Shown one piece after another: positions 18,035-26,510 of a DNA stretch of 64,000 nucleotides. The position numbers and the translations under genes are program-made. Every line of letters begins with the position of its first letter. Within the stretch, counting starts at the first letter, position 1. The stretch covers positions 708,088-772,087 of the forward strand of contig NZ_LR027842.1 of NCBI RefSeq assembly GCF_900607225.1. The letters are read 5' to 3'. This DNA is from [Pseudopropionibacterium] massiliense (GTDB lineage: Bacteria; Actinomycetota; Actinomycetes; Propionibacteriales; Propionibacteriaceae). The notes below the pieces were generated by a model that saw nothing but the letters and a program-made list of their open reading frames with translations, had not been told where the DNA came from and ran no database searches.

Positions 18035-18700
18035 ATGTCGACCGACGATGTGACCACCGAAGAGCTCGTGAAGCGCCTTCGGAAGGTCAGCTCCCTGGTG
18101 GCGGCCGAGCTCGCCGCCGCCGACGATCCGGACGCCCCGGGGGGTGAGGTGACCCACTCCCTGGCCGCCGCGCGCTCGCTCCAGTCCCTGACCGACGAGA
18201 TCCTGGCCCGGCTCGTCGCCGCGGCCCGCAGGAGAAGGGTCACCTGGCAGGCCATCGGCGATGCCTTGGGCACCAGCCGCCAGGCGGCCTTCCAGCGTTT
18301 CGGCAACCCGACCGACCCACGAACAGGAAAGCCCATGAAGAAACCCACCGATTCCGAACTACGCGCCGTCGTCGAGAAGGCGGAAGCGTTTCTGGATGCC
18401 ATCGAGAAACACGAATGGCAGAGGGCCCACGACCTGGCCGGACCGCGCGCCGGGTGGCAGCTCGACGCCGAAAGACTGGCCGACGCCTGGGCGCAGGTGA
18501 TCGCGCTGGGCGGAGAACTCGAACGACGCGGAACCCCCACCCCCCTGGCCCTGTCGGGCGGGGTCATCGTGGTGGAGGAACCCCTCCACATGGAGGCCGC
18601 CGACCTCGTGGCCCGCGTCAGCTACAACCGCGACGGCGACATGGTCGGCCTGTGGTTCCTGCCCTCGGGGCAGGCGCTTGCAGGGGAGGAGCCGCAATGA
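18035..18700 (+). CDS. HTH protein with C-terminal DUF3887-like domain
   Basis: 221 residues. The N-terminal part (1-90) ends in a helix-turn-helix, VTWQAIGDALGTSRQAAFQRF, of a type common in actinobacterial autoregulators. A basic linker (TGKPMKKPTD) leads to a C-terminal domain (about 105-215) with FLDAIEKHEWQRAHDLAGP and VARVSYNRDGDMVGLWFLPSG, which fits the DUF3887 fold. The stop overlaps the next start (ATGA), so it is coupled to the CPBP protease. The family often accompanies membrane protease or peptidase genes, but its ligand is unknown. Confidence 0.8.
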   Translation: MSTDDVTTEELVKRLRKVSSLVAAELAAADDPDAPGGEVTHSLAAARSLQSLTDEILARLVAAARRRRVTWQAIGDALGTSRQAAFQRFGNPTDPRTGKPMKKPTDSELRAVVEKAEAFLDAIEKHEWQRAHDLAGPRAGWQLDAERLADAWAQVIALGGELERRGTPTPLALSGGVIVVEEPLHMEAADLVARVSYNRDGDMVGLWFLPSGQALAGEEPQ

Positions 18701-19695
18701 CCACCGGCGGGCGGCGGGGTGTCCCCACCCGGGCGCTCGGTGTGTTCCTGCTGGTGAGCTTCGGGGTGGCCCTGTTCCTGGACGGCGTGATGGCCGCGAC
18801 CGGCGGGCTGGGGACACCGCATGCCAAGGGGATGCTGGCGCTCCGGATGTTCACCCCCGCCCTGGCCTCCTGGGTGGTCTGCCGATTCGTCACCCACGAG
18901 TCCTGGCTGCGGGCGAGCGGACTCACCCTGCGATCCCCCGGTCCCGGGGGAGGTCGCGGGTGGCCCCGGATCCTCGGTTTCGCGACGATCGGGGTCGGCG
19001 TCGTGGTGGCCGCGCTCGCCCTGCTGCTGGCGCTGGTCGTCGGGGCCGGGTGGTTCAGCCCGGACTGGGCCCTGACCTCGTTCACGAACCGCCTGCGCGA
19101 CATCGCCCCGGACGGGCCGCTGCCACCCGTTGCGGTGATCTGGGTGCTCACGGTGGTGGCGAACGTGTTCGCCGCCTACACGGTCAACGGCCTGGTCGCC
19201 CTGGGCGAGGAGACCGGGTGGCGTGGCTGGCTCCAGTCGGCCCTCGAGCCCCTGGGACCGGGGAGGGGAATCGCGCTCACCGGCACGATCTGGGGTCTGT
19301 GGCACGCGCCCCTGATCGTCATGGGCTACGAGTACGGCGGCAGGCTCCCGGCGGTGGCCGGCATCGCCCTGTTCACATGCCTGTGCGCCGGCCTCGGCAC
19401 GCTGCTGTCCTGGCTTCGCGTCCGCTCCGGCAGCGTCATCCCGGCCGCCGTCACCCACGGCGCCTTCAACACCTTCGCGGCCCTGCCCGCGATGCTGGTG
19501 GCGCCCGGGGATGGGCTGGACCTGGCGCTGGTGGGCCTGATCGGATGGCCCGCGGCGGTGCTCTTCGGAGCTCTGGCCGTCCTCGTGCTGGGAACGGGGC
19601 ACCGGGGCGATCGTCAGAGACGAGCGGAATTGAACGATGAATGGGGAAACTCTCCCCGGATCGCCGGGAGATGCAGCGGAAACGTCGTACCGTGA
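18697..19695 (+). CDS. CPBP-family intramembrane glutamic protease (Abi/CAAX type)
   Basis: 332 residues, about eight membrane segments. The CPBP motifs are present: EETGWRGWLQ (motif 1), WGLWHAPLIVMGY (motif 2, FxxxH type) and AAVTHGAFNTFAALP (motif 3). These proteins cleave within the membrane or act in bacteriocin self-immunity and prenyl-protein maturation. Translation starts at the ATG at 18697, overlapping the HTH gene. It is the middle gene of a three-gene plus-strand set. Confidence 0.87.
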   Translation: MTTGGRRGVPTRALGVFLLVSFGVALFLDGVMAATGGLGTPHAKGMLALRMFTPALASWVVCRFVTHESWLRASGLTLRSPGPGGGRGWPRILGFATIGVGVVVAALALLLALVVGAGWFSPDWALTSFTNRLRDIAPDGPLPPVAVIWVLTVVANVFAAYTVNGLVALGEETGWRGWLQSALEPLGPGRGIALTGTIWGLWHAPLIVMGYEYGGRLPAVAGIALFTCLCAGLGTLLSWLRVRSGSVIPAAVTHGAFNTFAALPAMLVAPGDGLDLALVGLIGWPAAVLFGALAVLVLGTGHRGDRQRRAELNDEWGNSPRIAGRCSGNVVP

Positions 19696-20561
19696 AACCC
19701 GTGAAGCTGGAGATCCTGCACACGGGAACGGTGATCGTCGACGAAGCCCTTCCCTATCACCGGACGACTGATCGCGCACTGGCCTGGACACACCTGGCCC
19801 GCGGGCGGAGTCATCTGGTGGAGGTCCCCGTCTCCTGCTACCTCGTGGAGGCTCCCGGTGGTCTGGTCCTGATCGACACCGGCCGGCACACGGACAACCG
19901 CACGTGGCCGGGACAGGTGAGGAATCTTCGCCACCAGTACCTGGTCAACAGGGCTCGTCTGCCCGAGGGGCAGGCCATTCACGAACAGCTCGAGGCCAGA
20001 GGACTGCGTCCCCGGGACATCGACCTGGTGCTCCTGAGTCACCTCCACTGCGACCACGCCGACGGATTGCGCCTGGTGCGGGACGCCCCGAGGATCATGG
20101 TCGCCGCCACAGAGCTGCGTGCCGCGGAGAAGGACCGGGCGCGGTATCTTCCCCACGAATGGGCCGGAGTGGATCTGCAGACCTTCGGTTGGAACACGAG
20201 GCTGGGACCCGTCCAGCGCGCGTGGGACGTCTTCGGCGATGGCGCCGTCCTGATGGTCTCCGTCCCCGGACACGCATGGGGGCTGTGCGCCACGATCCTC
20301 CGGGGAGGAGAAGCCGGGGACTCGTCGCCCGGCGAGGACTCCCTGTTGGGAGAGGACCCGCGCGACGTCGTCATCCTGTCCAGCGACGCCGGCTACGGGC
20401 GTCCCTCCTTCGAACAGGGACTGCGGCCCTCCGTCGTCGTCGACGCCGCGCTGGCCCAGCGATCCCTGGACTGGGTGCGTGCTGCAGCCGGGGACCCGCG
20501 GGTCAGGGCGCTCATCGCCAATCACGACCCGGAACAGCGGCCGCGGGTCATCGAGTTCTGA
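19692..20561 (+). CDS. Metallo-beta-lactamase-fold hydrolase (lactonase-like)
   Basis: 289 residues if started at the GTG at 19692, which overlaps the CPBP stop. An in-frame GTG at 19701 or the ATG at 19641 are alternatives. The metal motif HLHCDHADG (HxHxDH) is clear, with further ligands in SVPGHAWG and LSSDAGYG. The domain layout (LIDTGRHTDNRTW, then LVLLSHLHCDHADGL) resembles the AttM/AiiA group of N-acyl homoserine lactonases. That match is to a fold family, and many members hydrolyse other esters. Confidence 0.8.
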   Translation: MKPVKLEILHTGTVIVDEALPYHRTTDRALAWTHLARGRSHLVEVPVSCYLVEAPGGLVLIDTGRHTDNRTWPGQVRNLRHQYLVNRARLPEGQAIHEQLEARGLRPRDIDLVLLSHLHCDHADGLRLVRDAPRIMVAATELRAAEKDRARYLPHEWAGVDLQTFGWNTRLGPVQRAWDVFGDGAVLMVSVPGHAWGLCATILRGGEAGDSSPGEDSLLGEDPRDVVILSSDAGYGRPSFEQGLRPSVVVDAALAQRSLDWVRAAAGDPRVRALIANHDPEQRPRVIEF

Positions 20562-20658
20562 GCGGGTGGGGACGTCCCGCGGCGGGGCGAGTCACGGCGG
20601 TCGGTCCGCTGCGGCCTGTCTGGGCTTCGCGGGAGCAGCTGGTGGGCATCACGTTAAC

Positions 20659-20688
20659 TTGTGCTTCTCGAGAAATGCCGTGTAGAGT
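20659..20688 (+). promoter_or_regulatory. Promoter of the tRNA-Thr/tRNA-Met/rpmG transcript
   Basis: TTGTGC (20659-20664), an 18-base spacer, TAGAGT (20683-20688), ending 13 bases before the mature tRNA-Thr. Confidence 0.6.
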
Positions 20689-20701
20689 GTGCCGACGGCT
20701 G

Positions 20702-20774
20702 GCCCCTATAGCTCAGTAGGCAGAGCGTCTCCATGGTAAGGAGAAGGTCTGCGGTTCGATTCCGCATGGGGGCT
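20702..20774 (+). tRNA. tRNA-Thr (GGU)
   Basis: 73 bases. The acceptor arms GCCCCTA and TGGGGGC pair with one G-U, the D-arm is GCTCAGTAGGCAGAGC, and the anticodon arm TCTCC/GGAGA encloses the loop ATGGTAA with anticodon GGT. The T-loop is TTCGATT. CCA is not encoded. Confidence 0.95.
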
Positions 20775-20810
20775 CTGTTCTTGTCCGGGAGCTCTTGGGC
20801 GAGAACATTC

Positions 20811-20886
20811 GACGGGGTAGCTCAGTCGGTAGAGCAAGCGGCTCATAATCGCTGTGTCGCGGGTTCAAGTCCCGCCCTCGTCACCA
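20811..20886 (+). tRNA. tRNA-Met (CAU)
   Basis: The acceptor GACGGGG pairs with CCTCGTC. The anticodon arm AGCGG/TCGCT encloses CTCATAA, so the anticodon is CAT. The T-arm is GCGGGTTCAAGTCCCGC and the gene ends in an encoded CCA. The regular acceptor pairing at position 1 fits an elongator rather than an initiator tRNA. Confidence 0.93.
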
Positions 20887-20937
20887 GAAAGCCGAGACCG
20901 GCGCGCATCCGCGCCACGACACGGAGGGAAACTGATC

Positions 20938-21108
20938 ATGGCCAAGAAGGGGCAGGACGTCCGTCCGAAGATCACGCTTGCCTGCACCGAGTGCAAGGAA
21001 CGCAACTACATCACCAAGAAGAACCGCCGCAACGATCCCGACCGGATCGAGCTCAAGAAGTACTGCCCGCGCTGCCGCACCCACCGCGCGCACCGCGAGA
21101 CCCGCTGA
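20938..21108 (+). CDS. rpmG: 50S ribosomal protein L33, zinc-binding form
   Basis: 56 residues with both CxxC pairs of the zinc ribbon, CTEC and CPRC. It is the zinc-containing (C+) paralogue; a Cys-free copy is encoded at 26795-26962. It follows tRNA-Met in one transcript, the usual actinobacterial arrangement upstream of the dehydratase and secE-nusG genes. GGAGGGAA precedes the ATG. Confidence 0.95.
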   Translation: MAKKGQDVRPKITLACTECKERNYITKKNRRNDPDRIELKKYCPRCRTHRAHRETR

Positions 21109-21121
21109 GCCGCACCCTTCC

Positions 21122-21160
21122 GGTGAGGGCCGCACCCGCAAGGGGCGGCCCTCACCATTT
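21122..21160 (+). terminator. Rho-independent terminator after rpmG
   Basis: GGTGAGGGCCGC (21122-21133) pairs perfectly with GCGGCCCTCACC (21145-21156) and is followed by ATTTT. Confidence 0.8.
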
Positions 21161-21178
21161 TCCCGGTAGCCTTCCCCC

Positions 21179-21610
21179 ATGCCGATTTCCGCTGAGCACG
21201 CGGGCCGGACCTATCCTCCGGCGCCCGCCTATCGCGTCAGCCGCGCAAAGATCGCAGAGTTCGCGCGCGCCATTCAGGACGACAACCCCGCCTACTCCGG
21301 CGACCATCCCATCGCCCCGCCGACCTTCGCCGCCGTCATCGCGGCCCAGGCGTGGGACTCCCTCTTCGGCGACGAGGAACTGGGCCTGGCCCTGCACCGC
21401 ACAGTCCACGCCGACCAGGCATTCGACTTCCACCGTCCTCTGCGCGAGGGCGACGACGTCGTGGCCCGGCTCACCATCGAACGGGTCCGCAACCGCGGCA
21501 ACCTCGACGTGGTCACGATCCTGGTGGCGTTGACCGTCGACGGCGAGGCCGTCTGCGACGCCCGCTCCACCCTGATGCACACCCGCGAGGAGGAGGCCCC
21601 CCGTGACTGA
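21179..21610 (+). CDS. MaoC-like dehydratase, HadA type (UPF0336)
   Basis: 143 residues. It begins MPISAEHAGRTYPPAPAYRV and has the hot-dog-fold region FARAIQDDNPAY and APPTFAAVI. In mycobacteria HadA is the stabilising partner of HadB in the 3-hydroxyacyl-ACP dehydratase of FAS-II. The position between rpmG and secE is conserved across Actinobacteria. In an organism without mycolic acids the exact acyl substrate is unknown. It overlaps the next gene by 8 bases. Confidence 0.88.
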   Translation: MPISAEHAGRTYPPAPAYRVSRAKIAEFARAIQDDNPAYSGDHPIAPPTFAAVIAAQAWDSLFGDEELGLALHRTVHADQAFDFHRPLREGDDVVARLTIERVRNRGNLDVVTILVALTVDGEAVCDARSTLMHTREEEAPRD

Positions 21611-22016
21611 ACGCGAGATCCAGGTGGGGCAGGAACTACCGGCCCTGGAGATCCGGGTCACCAGGTCGGTGGTGGTGCGCTACGCCGGTGCCTCCACCGA
21701 CTTCAACGAGATCCACTTCTCCGACCGCCACGCCCGCGCCATCGGCCTGCCCGGGGTGCTGGCCCACGGCATGTGGACGATGGGCGCCGGGCTCGGTCTG
21801 GTCACCCGCTGGATCGGCGACCCGGCCCGCATCGGACGCTACTTCGTGAGGTTCACCCGCCCCGTGGTGGTTCCCGACACCGACGAGGGCACACTGGTGC
21901 GCTTCACCGGTACCGTCACCGCCATCGCCGACGGGGTGGCCACCGTCAACCTCACCGCCACGTGCGGGGACGACGCGGTGCTGGGGGCCGCGAAGGCGCA
22001 GGTGCGCATTGACTGA
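21603..22016 (+). CDS. MaoC-like dehydratase, HadB type (catalytic subunit)
   Basis: 137 residues from a GTG at 21603. The catalytic hydratase-2 motif is seen as YAGASTDFNEIHFSDRHARA (Asp and His of the dyad in DFNEIH), followed by GVLAHGMWTMG. It probably forms a heterodimer with the upstream HadA-like protein and dehydrates 3-hydroxyacyl thioesters. Starts and stops overlap on both sides, so hadA, hadB and murB are translationally coupled here. Confidence 0.88.
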   Translation: MTEREIQVGQELPALEIRVTRSVVVRYAGASTDFNEIHFSDRHARAIGLPGVLAHGMWTMGAGLGLVTRWIGDPARIGRYFVRFTRPVVVPDTDEGTLVRFTGTVTAIADGVATVNLTATCGDDAVLGAAKAQVRID

Positions 22017-23031
22017 GCCGCTCGCGAACCACACCACCTTCCGGCTCGGCGGGCCCGCGCGGCGTTTCGTCGAGGCCGAGACCGACCAGCAGCTCATCGA
22101 CACCGTCGCCGACTGCGATTCCCGGGGCGAACCGGTCCTGGTCCTCGGCGGCGGCTCCAACGTTCTGATCGCCGACGAGGGCTTCGACGGCACCGTGGTG
22201 AAGATCGCCACCCGGGGGGTCCGCATCGAGACCGCGGACTGTTCCGGGGCCCAGCTGGAGGTCGCCGCGGGGGAGGTCTGGGACGATCTCGCCGCCCGGG
22301 CCGTGACCTCGCAGTGGTCCGGGACGGAGACCCTCTCCGGGATACCCGGGTCCGTGGGGGCCGTCCCGATCCAGAACGTCGGCGCCTACGGGACCGAGGT
22401 CTCGAATCTCATCCAGCGGGTCCGCACCTGGGACCGGGCCGAGGGGGTCATCCGCACCTTCGCGGCCGCCGAGTGCGGTTTCGGCTACCGCGACTCCCGG
22501 TTCAAGCGAGAGAAGGGACGCCACCTGGTTCTGCGCGTCGACTTCCAGCTGCCGCTGGGGGAGATGGGGCAACCCGTCCGCTACCCCGAACTGGCCCGCG
22601 CCCTCGGCGTCGAGGTGGGGCAGCGCACCCCCGCGGCCCGGGTGCGGGAGACGGTGCTCGCCATTCGGCGGAGGAAGGGCATGGTCCTGGACGAGAACGA
22701 CCACGACACCTGGTCCGCAGGTTCCTTCTTCACCAACCCGGTCCTCACCCCGGAGCAGGCGGTCTCCCTGCCCGCGGAGGCTCCCCGTTTCCCGGCCGGG
22801 GAGGGAATCAAGACCAGCGCCGCCTGGCTGATCCAGCACGCCGGATTCCCCGCGGGCCACGGAACCGGTCCGGCGAGACTGTCCACCCGGCACGTGCTGG
22901 CGCTCACCAACCGCGGGCACGCCACCACCGCCGACGTCCTCGCCCTCGCCCGCGAGATCCGCGACGGCGTGCGGGAACGTTTCGGCATCACCCTGGTCCC
23001 CGAGGTGAACCTCGTCGGGGTGAGCATCTGA
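22009..23031 (+). CDS. murB: UDP-N-acetylenolpyruvoylglucosamine reductase
   Basis: 340 residues from a TTG at 22009 that overlaps the dehydratase stop. The FAD-binding N-domain has HTTFRLGGPA and VLGGGSNVLI. The catalytic region reads SGIPGSVGAVPIQNVGAYG, with the active-site Arg in YRDSRFK and the Ser in SAGSFFTNPV, and the C-domain ends VPEVNLVG. It reduces the enolpyruvyl group in peptidoglycan precursor synthesis using NADPH. Lack of the extra loop places it with type II-like MurB only tentatively. Confidence 0.94.
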   Translation: MTEPLANHTTFRLGGPARRFVEAETDQQLIDTVADCDSRGEPVLVLGGGSNVLIADEGFDGTVVKIATRGVRIETADCSGAQLEVAAGEVWDDLAARAVTSQWSGTETLSGIPGSVGAVPIQNVGAYGTEVSNLIQRVRTWDRAEGVIRTFAAAECGFGYRDSRFKREKGRHLVLRVDFQLPLGEMGQPVRYPELARALGVEVGQRTPAARVRETVLAIRRRKGMVLDENDHDTWSAGSFFTNPVLTPEQAVSLPAEAPRFPAGEGIKTSAAWLIQHAGFPAGHGTGPARLSTRHVLALTNRGHATTADVLALAREIRDGVRERFGITLVPEVNLVGVSI

Positions 23032-23120
23032 TCAGGGATTTCGGACCGTGCCGGGTATGCGGTAGGGTATGGGTCTGGCGAGGCTGGTCGCGCCTTGAAC
23101 AAGGTGTGCGGCCGCGTCGA

Positions 23121-23193
<73 letters not shown>

Positions 23194-23268
23194 CGAAGCA
23201 GATGCTTCCAACGCCTGCCACCCAGTGGGTGGGCAGGCATTTCGTTTGTTGACCGAAAGGGACCGCGC

Positions 23269-23742
23269 GTGAGCGACGACAAGACTCGGCAGGACGGGGA
23301 CGACCTCCCCGAGGCTGACCCCGTCGCCGACGACGAGGTGATCGCCGATCTGGAGGACCAGTTCGACGAGGAGACCTCCGAGGACGGCGCGGAGGACGAC
23401 GACGCCGAGGAGGACGAGTCCGCGGAGGACGACGGGAAAACGTCGAAGGTGGTGTCACGCAGGACAGCGAAGGCCCCCGTGAAGAAGACCTCCGCCACCA
23501 AGAAGAGGCGAGATTCGGAACGCGGGGAGCACGACCCCTACAGGGCGAAGAACCCGGTGCAGTTCGTGCGCCAGTCCGCGGCCGAACTCAAGAAGGTCGT
23601 GTGGCCCAGCTGGGGGGAGCTCACCGTGCTGTTCTCAGCGGTCCTGCTGTTCGTGTTGTTCATCATCGCCTACGTCATGCTTCTCGACAACGGCTTCGGT
23701 TGGGCCCTGCTCAGCCTGTTTGGAGGAACCCCCAGTGAGTGA
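23269..23742 (+). CDS. secE: Preprotein translocase subunit SecE
   Basis: 157 residues from a GTG at 23269 preceded by GAAAGGGA. The conserved part is the C-terminal 65 residues: FVRQSAAELKKVVWPSWGEL followed by a single membrane span (VLLFVLFIIAYVMLL). Ahead of it is an unusually long, very acidic then basic low-complexity extension of about 90 residues (EDQFDEETSEDGAEDDDAEE). SecE clamps SecY in the protein-conducting channel. It overlaps nusG by 8 bases. Confidence 0.94.
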   Translation: MSDDKTRQDGDDLPEADPVADDEVIADLEDQFDEETSEDGAEDDDAEEDESAEDDGKTSKVVSRRTAKAPVKKTSATKKRRDSERGEHDPYRAKNPVQFVRQSAAELKKVVWPSWGELTVLFSAVLLFVLFIIAYVMLLDNGFGWALLSLFGGTPSE

Positions 23743-24520
23743 GAACACCGACGACTTCGAGATCGACCTGGGGGAGCTGCCCACCTCCAGCGACGAGGTC
23801 GAGATCGACCTCGGCCCGCTCGACGAGGAGAACGAGCCCCAGGAGGAGATCACCCTCGCCGACGATGCGGAGGAGGACGAGCCCGAACAGCCGGAGACCG
23901 ACGACGCCACCGCAGCGGCCGTCGCGAAGCTCCGTGAGGAGCTGGAGTCCAAGTTCGGCGAGTGGTACGTCATCCACACCTATTCGGGCATGGAGAACCG
24001 GGTCAAGCAGAACCTCGACTCCCGCGCCGCCTCCCTGAACATGGAGGACTACATCTTCGAGACGATCGTTCCCACCGAGGAGGTCGTCGAGGTGCGCAAC
24101 AACACCCGCAAGACAGTCACTCGCTGCGTACTGCCCGGCTACGTACTGGTGCGGATGGAGCTGACCGATGACTCGTGGGCGACGGTGCGCCACACTCCCT
24201 CCGTGACCGGTTTCGTCGGCCACGGCCAGACCCCCATCCCGCTCAGCCTGGACGAGGTGGTCAGCATGCTGACTCCTTCCGTCGTCGCGAAGGCGGCCTC
24301 CAAGGCCTCCGCCACCGTGGCGCGCGCGAAGAAGAAGGTGGAGATCGTCGATTTCGCGGTCGGCGATTCCGTGATGGTGACCGACGGCCCCTTCACCGGG
24401 GTGCACGCCACGATCACCGAGATCAGCGCCAACCAGCAGCGGTTCCGGGCCCTCGTCGAGATCCTGGGCCGCGAGACCCCCGTCGACCTGGAGTTCAAGC
24501 AGGTCGAGAAGGTCGGTTAG
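23735..24520 (+). CDS. nusG: Transcription termination/antitermination factor NusG
   Basis: 261 residues from a GTG at 23735 behind GGAGGAA. An acidic N-terminal extension of about 75 residues is followed by the NGN domain (WYVIHTYSGMENRVKQNL to GFVGHG) and a C-terminal KOW domain (FAVGDSVMVTDGPFTGVHAT). It binds RNA polymerase and connects to Rho and to S10. Coupled to secE. Confidence 0.95.
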   Translation: MSENTDDFEIDLGELPTSSDEVEIDLGPLDEENEPQEEITLADDAEEDEPEQPETDDATAAAVAKLREELESKFGEWYVIHTYSGMENRVKQNLDSRAASLNMEDYIFETIVPTEEVVEVRNNTRKTVTRCVLPGYVLVRMELTDDSWATVRHTPSVTGFVGHGQTPIPLSLDEVVSMLTPSVVAKAASKASATVARAKKKVEIVDFAVGDSVMVTDGPFTGVHATITEISANQQRFRALVEILGRETPVDLEFKQVEKVG

Positions 24521-24616
24521 GTTCCCGCCCGTCCGGGACCCTACAATGGCGCGTTGCGTCGCGACCCGGGTGAACCCGGCGTGACCGTTTCAAACCCAAA
24601 CCCATAAGGACCCAAC

Positions 24617-25045
24617 ATGCCTCCCAAGAAGAAGGTCGCAGCCCTCGTCAAGGTTGCCCTGCAGGCCGGCTCCGCCACCCCTGCACCGCCGGTCGGTACC
24701 GCCCTCGGCCCGCACGGCGTCAACATCATGGAGTTCGTCAAGGCGTACAACGCCGCGACGGAGTCCCAGCGTGGCAACGTCATCCCCGTCGAGATCACCA
24801 TCTACGAGGATCGCACGTTCACCTTCATCACGAAGACCCCGCCCGCTGCCGAACTCATCAAGAAGGCCGCCGGAATCCAGTCCGGTTCGGACAACCCGCT
24901 GAAGAACAAGGTCGGCAAACTCACCAAGGACCAGGTGCGCGAGATCGCCACGATGAAGCTGCCGGACCTCAACGCCAACGACGTCGAGGCCGCCAGCAGG
25001 ATCGTCGAGGGCACCGCCCGCTCCATGGGCGTCACCGTCGAGTGA
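24617..25045 (+). CDS. rplK: 50S ribosomal protein L11
   Basis: 142 residues, standard length. Typical segments are [35 protein letters not shown] and the C-terminal RNA-binding part [14 protein letters not shown]. It forms the GTPase-associated centre with L10/L12. A TACAAT at 24542-24547 could be the -10 of a separate promoter in the nusG-rplK gap. Confidence 0.96.
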   Translation: MPPKKKVAALVKVALQAGSATPAPPVGTALGPHGVNIMEFVKAYNAATESQRGNVIPVEITIYEDRTFTFITKTPPAAELIKKAAGIQSGSDNPLKNKVGKLTKDQVREIATMKLPDLNANDVEAASRIVEGTARSMGVTVE

Positions 25046-25129
25046 CGCACCCCCTGGCAGGGAGACGAATCCCGGACCAGAACTGGTGGATCAGCCCGCG
25101 AGGCTGACGACAGAGAACGGAACCAGAAG

Positions 25130-25828
25130 ATGAAACACAGCAAGGCTTACAAGGCCGCCGCCGACAAGCGCGACGGCTCCCAGCTGCACACGCCCGAGGC
25201 GGCGGTGAAGCTGGTCAAGGAAATGGCTTCGGCCAAGTTCGACGAGACCGTCGAGGTCGCGGTGCGTCTCGGCGTCGATCCCCGCAAGGCGGATCAGATG
25301 GTGCGCGGCACGGTCAACCTTCCCAACGGCACTGGCAAGACGGCTCGGGTCCTCGTCTTCGCCTCCGGTGAGAAGGCCGAGGCCGCGATCGCAGCGGGCG
25401 CCGACGAGGTCGGCGTCGACGACCTCGTCGAGAAGATCTCCGGCGGCTACCTCGACTTCGACGCCGTCGTCGCCACCCCGGACATGATGGGCAAGGTCGG
25501 CCGGCTGGGTCGCATCCTCGGCCCGCGTGGCCTGATGCCGAACCCGAAGACCGGCACCGTCACCATGGACGTGGCCAAGGCCGTCTCCGACATCAAGGGC
25601 GGCAAGATCGAGTTCCGGGTGGACCGGCACGCGAACCTGCAGTTCATCATCGGCAAGGCCTCGTTCACCGAGCAGCAGCTCGTCGAGAACTACTTCGCGG
25701 CCTTGGAGGAGATCCTGCGCCTCAAGCCGGCCGCGTCCAAGGGGCGCTACGTGAAGAAGGTCGCGATCTCCGCCACCATGTCGCCCAGCGTTCTGGTCGA
25801 CGGCACGGTCACCAAACCGGTTGAGTGA
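25130..25828 (+). CDS. rplA: 50S ribosomal protein L1
   Basis: 232 residues. Family segments include [40 protein letters not shown] and [16 protein letters not shown]. It forms the L1 stalk and in many bacteria represses its own operon. It ends at a strong terminator, and rplJ does not follow directly as it usually would. Confidence 0.96.
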   Translation: MKHSKAYKAAADKRDGSQLHTPEAAVKLVKEMASAKFDETVEVAVRLGVDPRKADQMVRGTVNLPNGTGKTARVLVFASGEKAEAAIAAGADEVGVDDLVEKISGGYLDFDAVVATPDMMGKVGRLGRILGPRGLMPNPKTGTVTMDVAKAVSDIKGGKIEFRVDRHANLQFIIGKASFTEQQLVENYFAALEEILRLKPAASKGRYVKKVAISATMSPSVLVDGTVTKPVE

Positions 25829-25835
25829 GCCACTG

Positions 25836-25879
25836 ACGGTGAAGGGGCGGGCACCACCCGGTGTCCGCCCCTTCACCGT
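25836..25879 (+). terminator. Terminator of the rplKA transcript
   Basis: A 15-bp perfect stem, ACGGTGAAGGGGCGG (25836-25850) with CCGCCCCTTCACCGT (25865-25879), starts 8 bases after the rplA stop. No long U-tract follows, as is common in high-GC genomes. Confidence 0.75.
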
Positions 25880-25911
25880 CGCCCGGGCAGGAAATGAGCG
25901 GGCCGGGAAGA

Positions 25912-26022
25912 TCAGGATGAGATGGACAATCGACCGCCACGCCTGCCCAGCAGCTCACGGAAGCCGCTGCCCTCCGGTTCCTTCAACAGGATGGCGGCAA
26001 TCGCAGACGGGTCGACGATCAT
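25912..26022 (-). pseudogene. Truncated VapC (PIN) toxin remnant
   Basis: The ATG at 26022 opens a frame starting MIVDPSAIAAILLKEPEGSG, the characteristic start of a PIN-domain VapC toxin (MIVD-SA-xAIL). It stops after 36 residues at 25912, whereas the family has about 130. Only the first catalytic Asp is left, so it cannot be an active RNase. The start overlaps the stop of the antitoxin-like frame by 4 bases, as in a normal vapBC pair. Confidence 0.55.
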
Positions 26023-26168
26023 CGCGGCAACCCCGTCCCGGGGTCGTAGAGGGCATCGAAGTCCAGGGCGCCGCCGGAGGCCGTGAGTTCGGCATGCACC
26101 CGGTCCAGGAGCTGATCGAACCGCTCTGTGAGTTGTTGGTGACGGACGCTCCGGTCGGCGTGTTCCTC
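26019..26168 (-). pseudogene. Antitoxin (VapB-like) C-terminal remnant
   Basis: Just upstream of the VapC remnant, a frame ending at 26019 reads [20 protein letters not shown], then DFDALYDPGTGLPR. This looks like the C-terminal toxin-binding part of an antitoxin. No start codon with a DNA-binding domain is found before it; the frame runs toward the rpmE gene with low-quality sequence. It is read as the 3' end of a broken vapB gene. Confidence 0.4.
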
Positions 26169-26223
26169 TCGGGGCGGGTTCCGTGGTGCGCCGCCGGGGT
26201 GTCCTCCGCGAGGGTTGGCGGGG

Positions 26224-26472
26224 TCACCTCGTCCTGCCGTAGCGCTGCTGGAACTTCTCGACGCGTCCCGTGATGCTGAGACTGCGCGCCTTGCCCGTGT
26301 AGAAGGGGTGGCTGTCGGCGGTTATCTCCACGTCGACCAGGGGGTAGGTGTTGCCGTCGCTCCACTCGATCGTCTGCCTGGAAGTCATCGTCGATCGGAT
26401 CAGGTACATGACCCGGGTGGTGATGTCGCGGAAGACGACGGGGTGGTAGTCGGGGTGGATGCCTGGTTTCAT
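26224..26472 (-). CDS. rpmE: 50S ribosomal protein L31, type B (zinc-independent)
   Basis: 82 residues. [16 protein letters not shown] opens the type B L31 family, followed by [20 protein letters not shown] and [11 protein letters not shown]. It lacks the CxxC zinc ligands of type A. Such paralogues replace zinc-binding L31 when zinc is scarce and are repressed by Zur. It is transcribed divergently from rpmB-rpmG2 with a Zur-like dyad between them. Confidence 0.93.
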   Translation of the reverse strand: MKPGIHPDYHPVVFRDITTRVMYLIRSTMTSRQTIEWSDGNTYPLVDVEITADSHPFYTGKARSLSITGRVEKFQQRYGRTR

Positions 26473-26510
26473 CGTGGGCCTTCGCGGGTCGGATTGGAAG
26501 TTCTATTGCG

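Noticed and set aside
25821-26273. Plus-strand frame of 150 codons after rplA
   Set aside because: It runs through the rplA terminator hairpin and opposite the vapBC remnant; the translation has no recognisable features.
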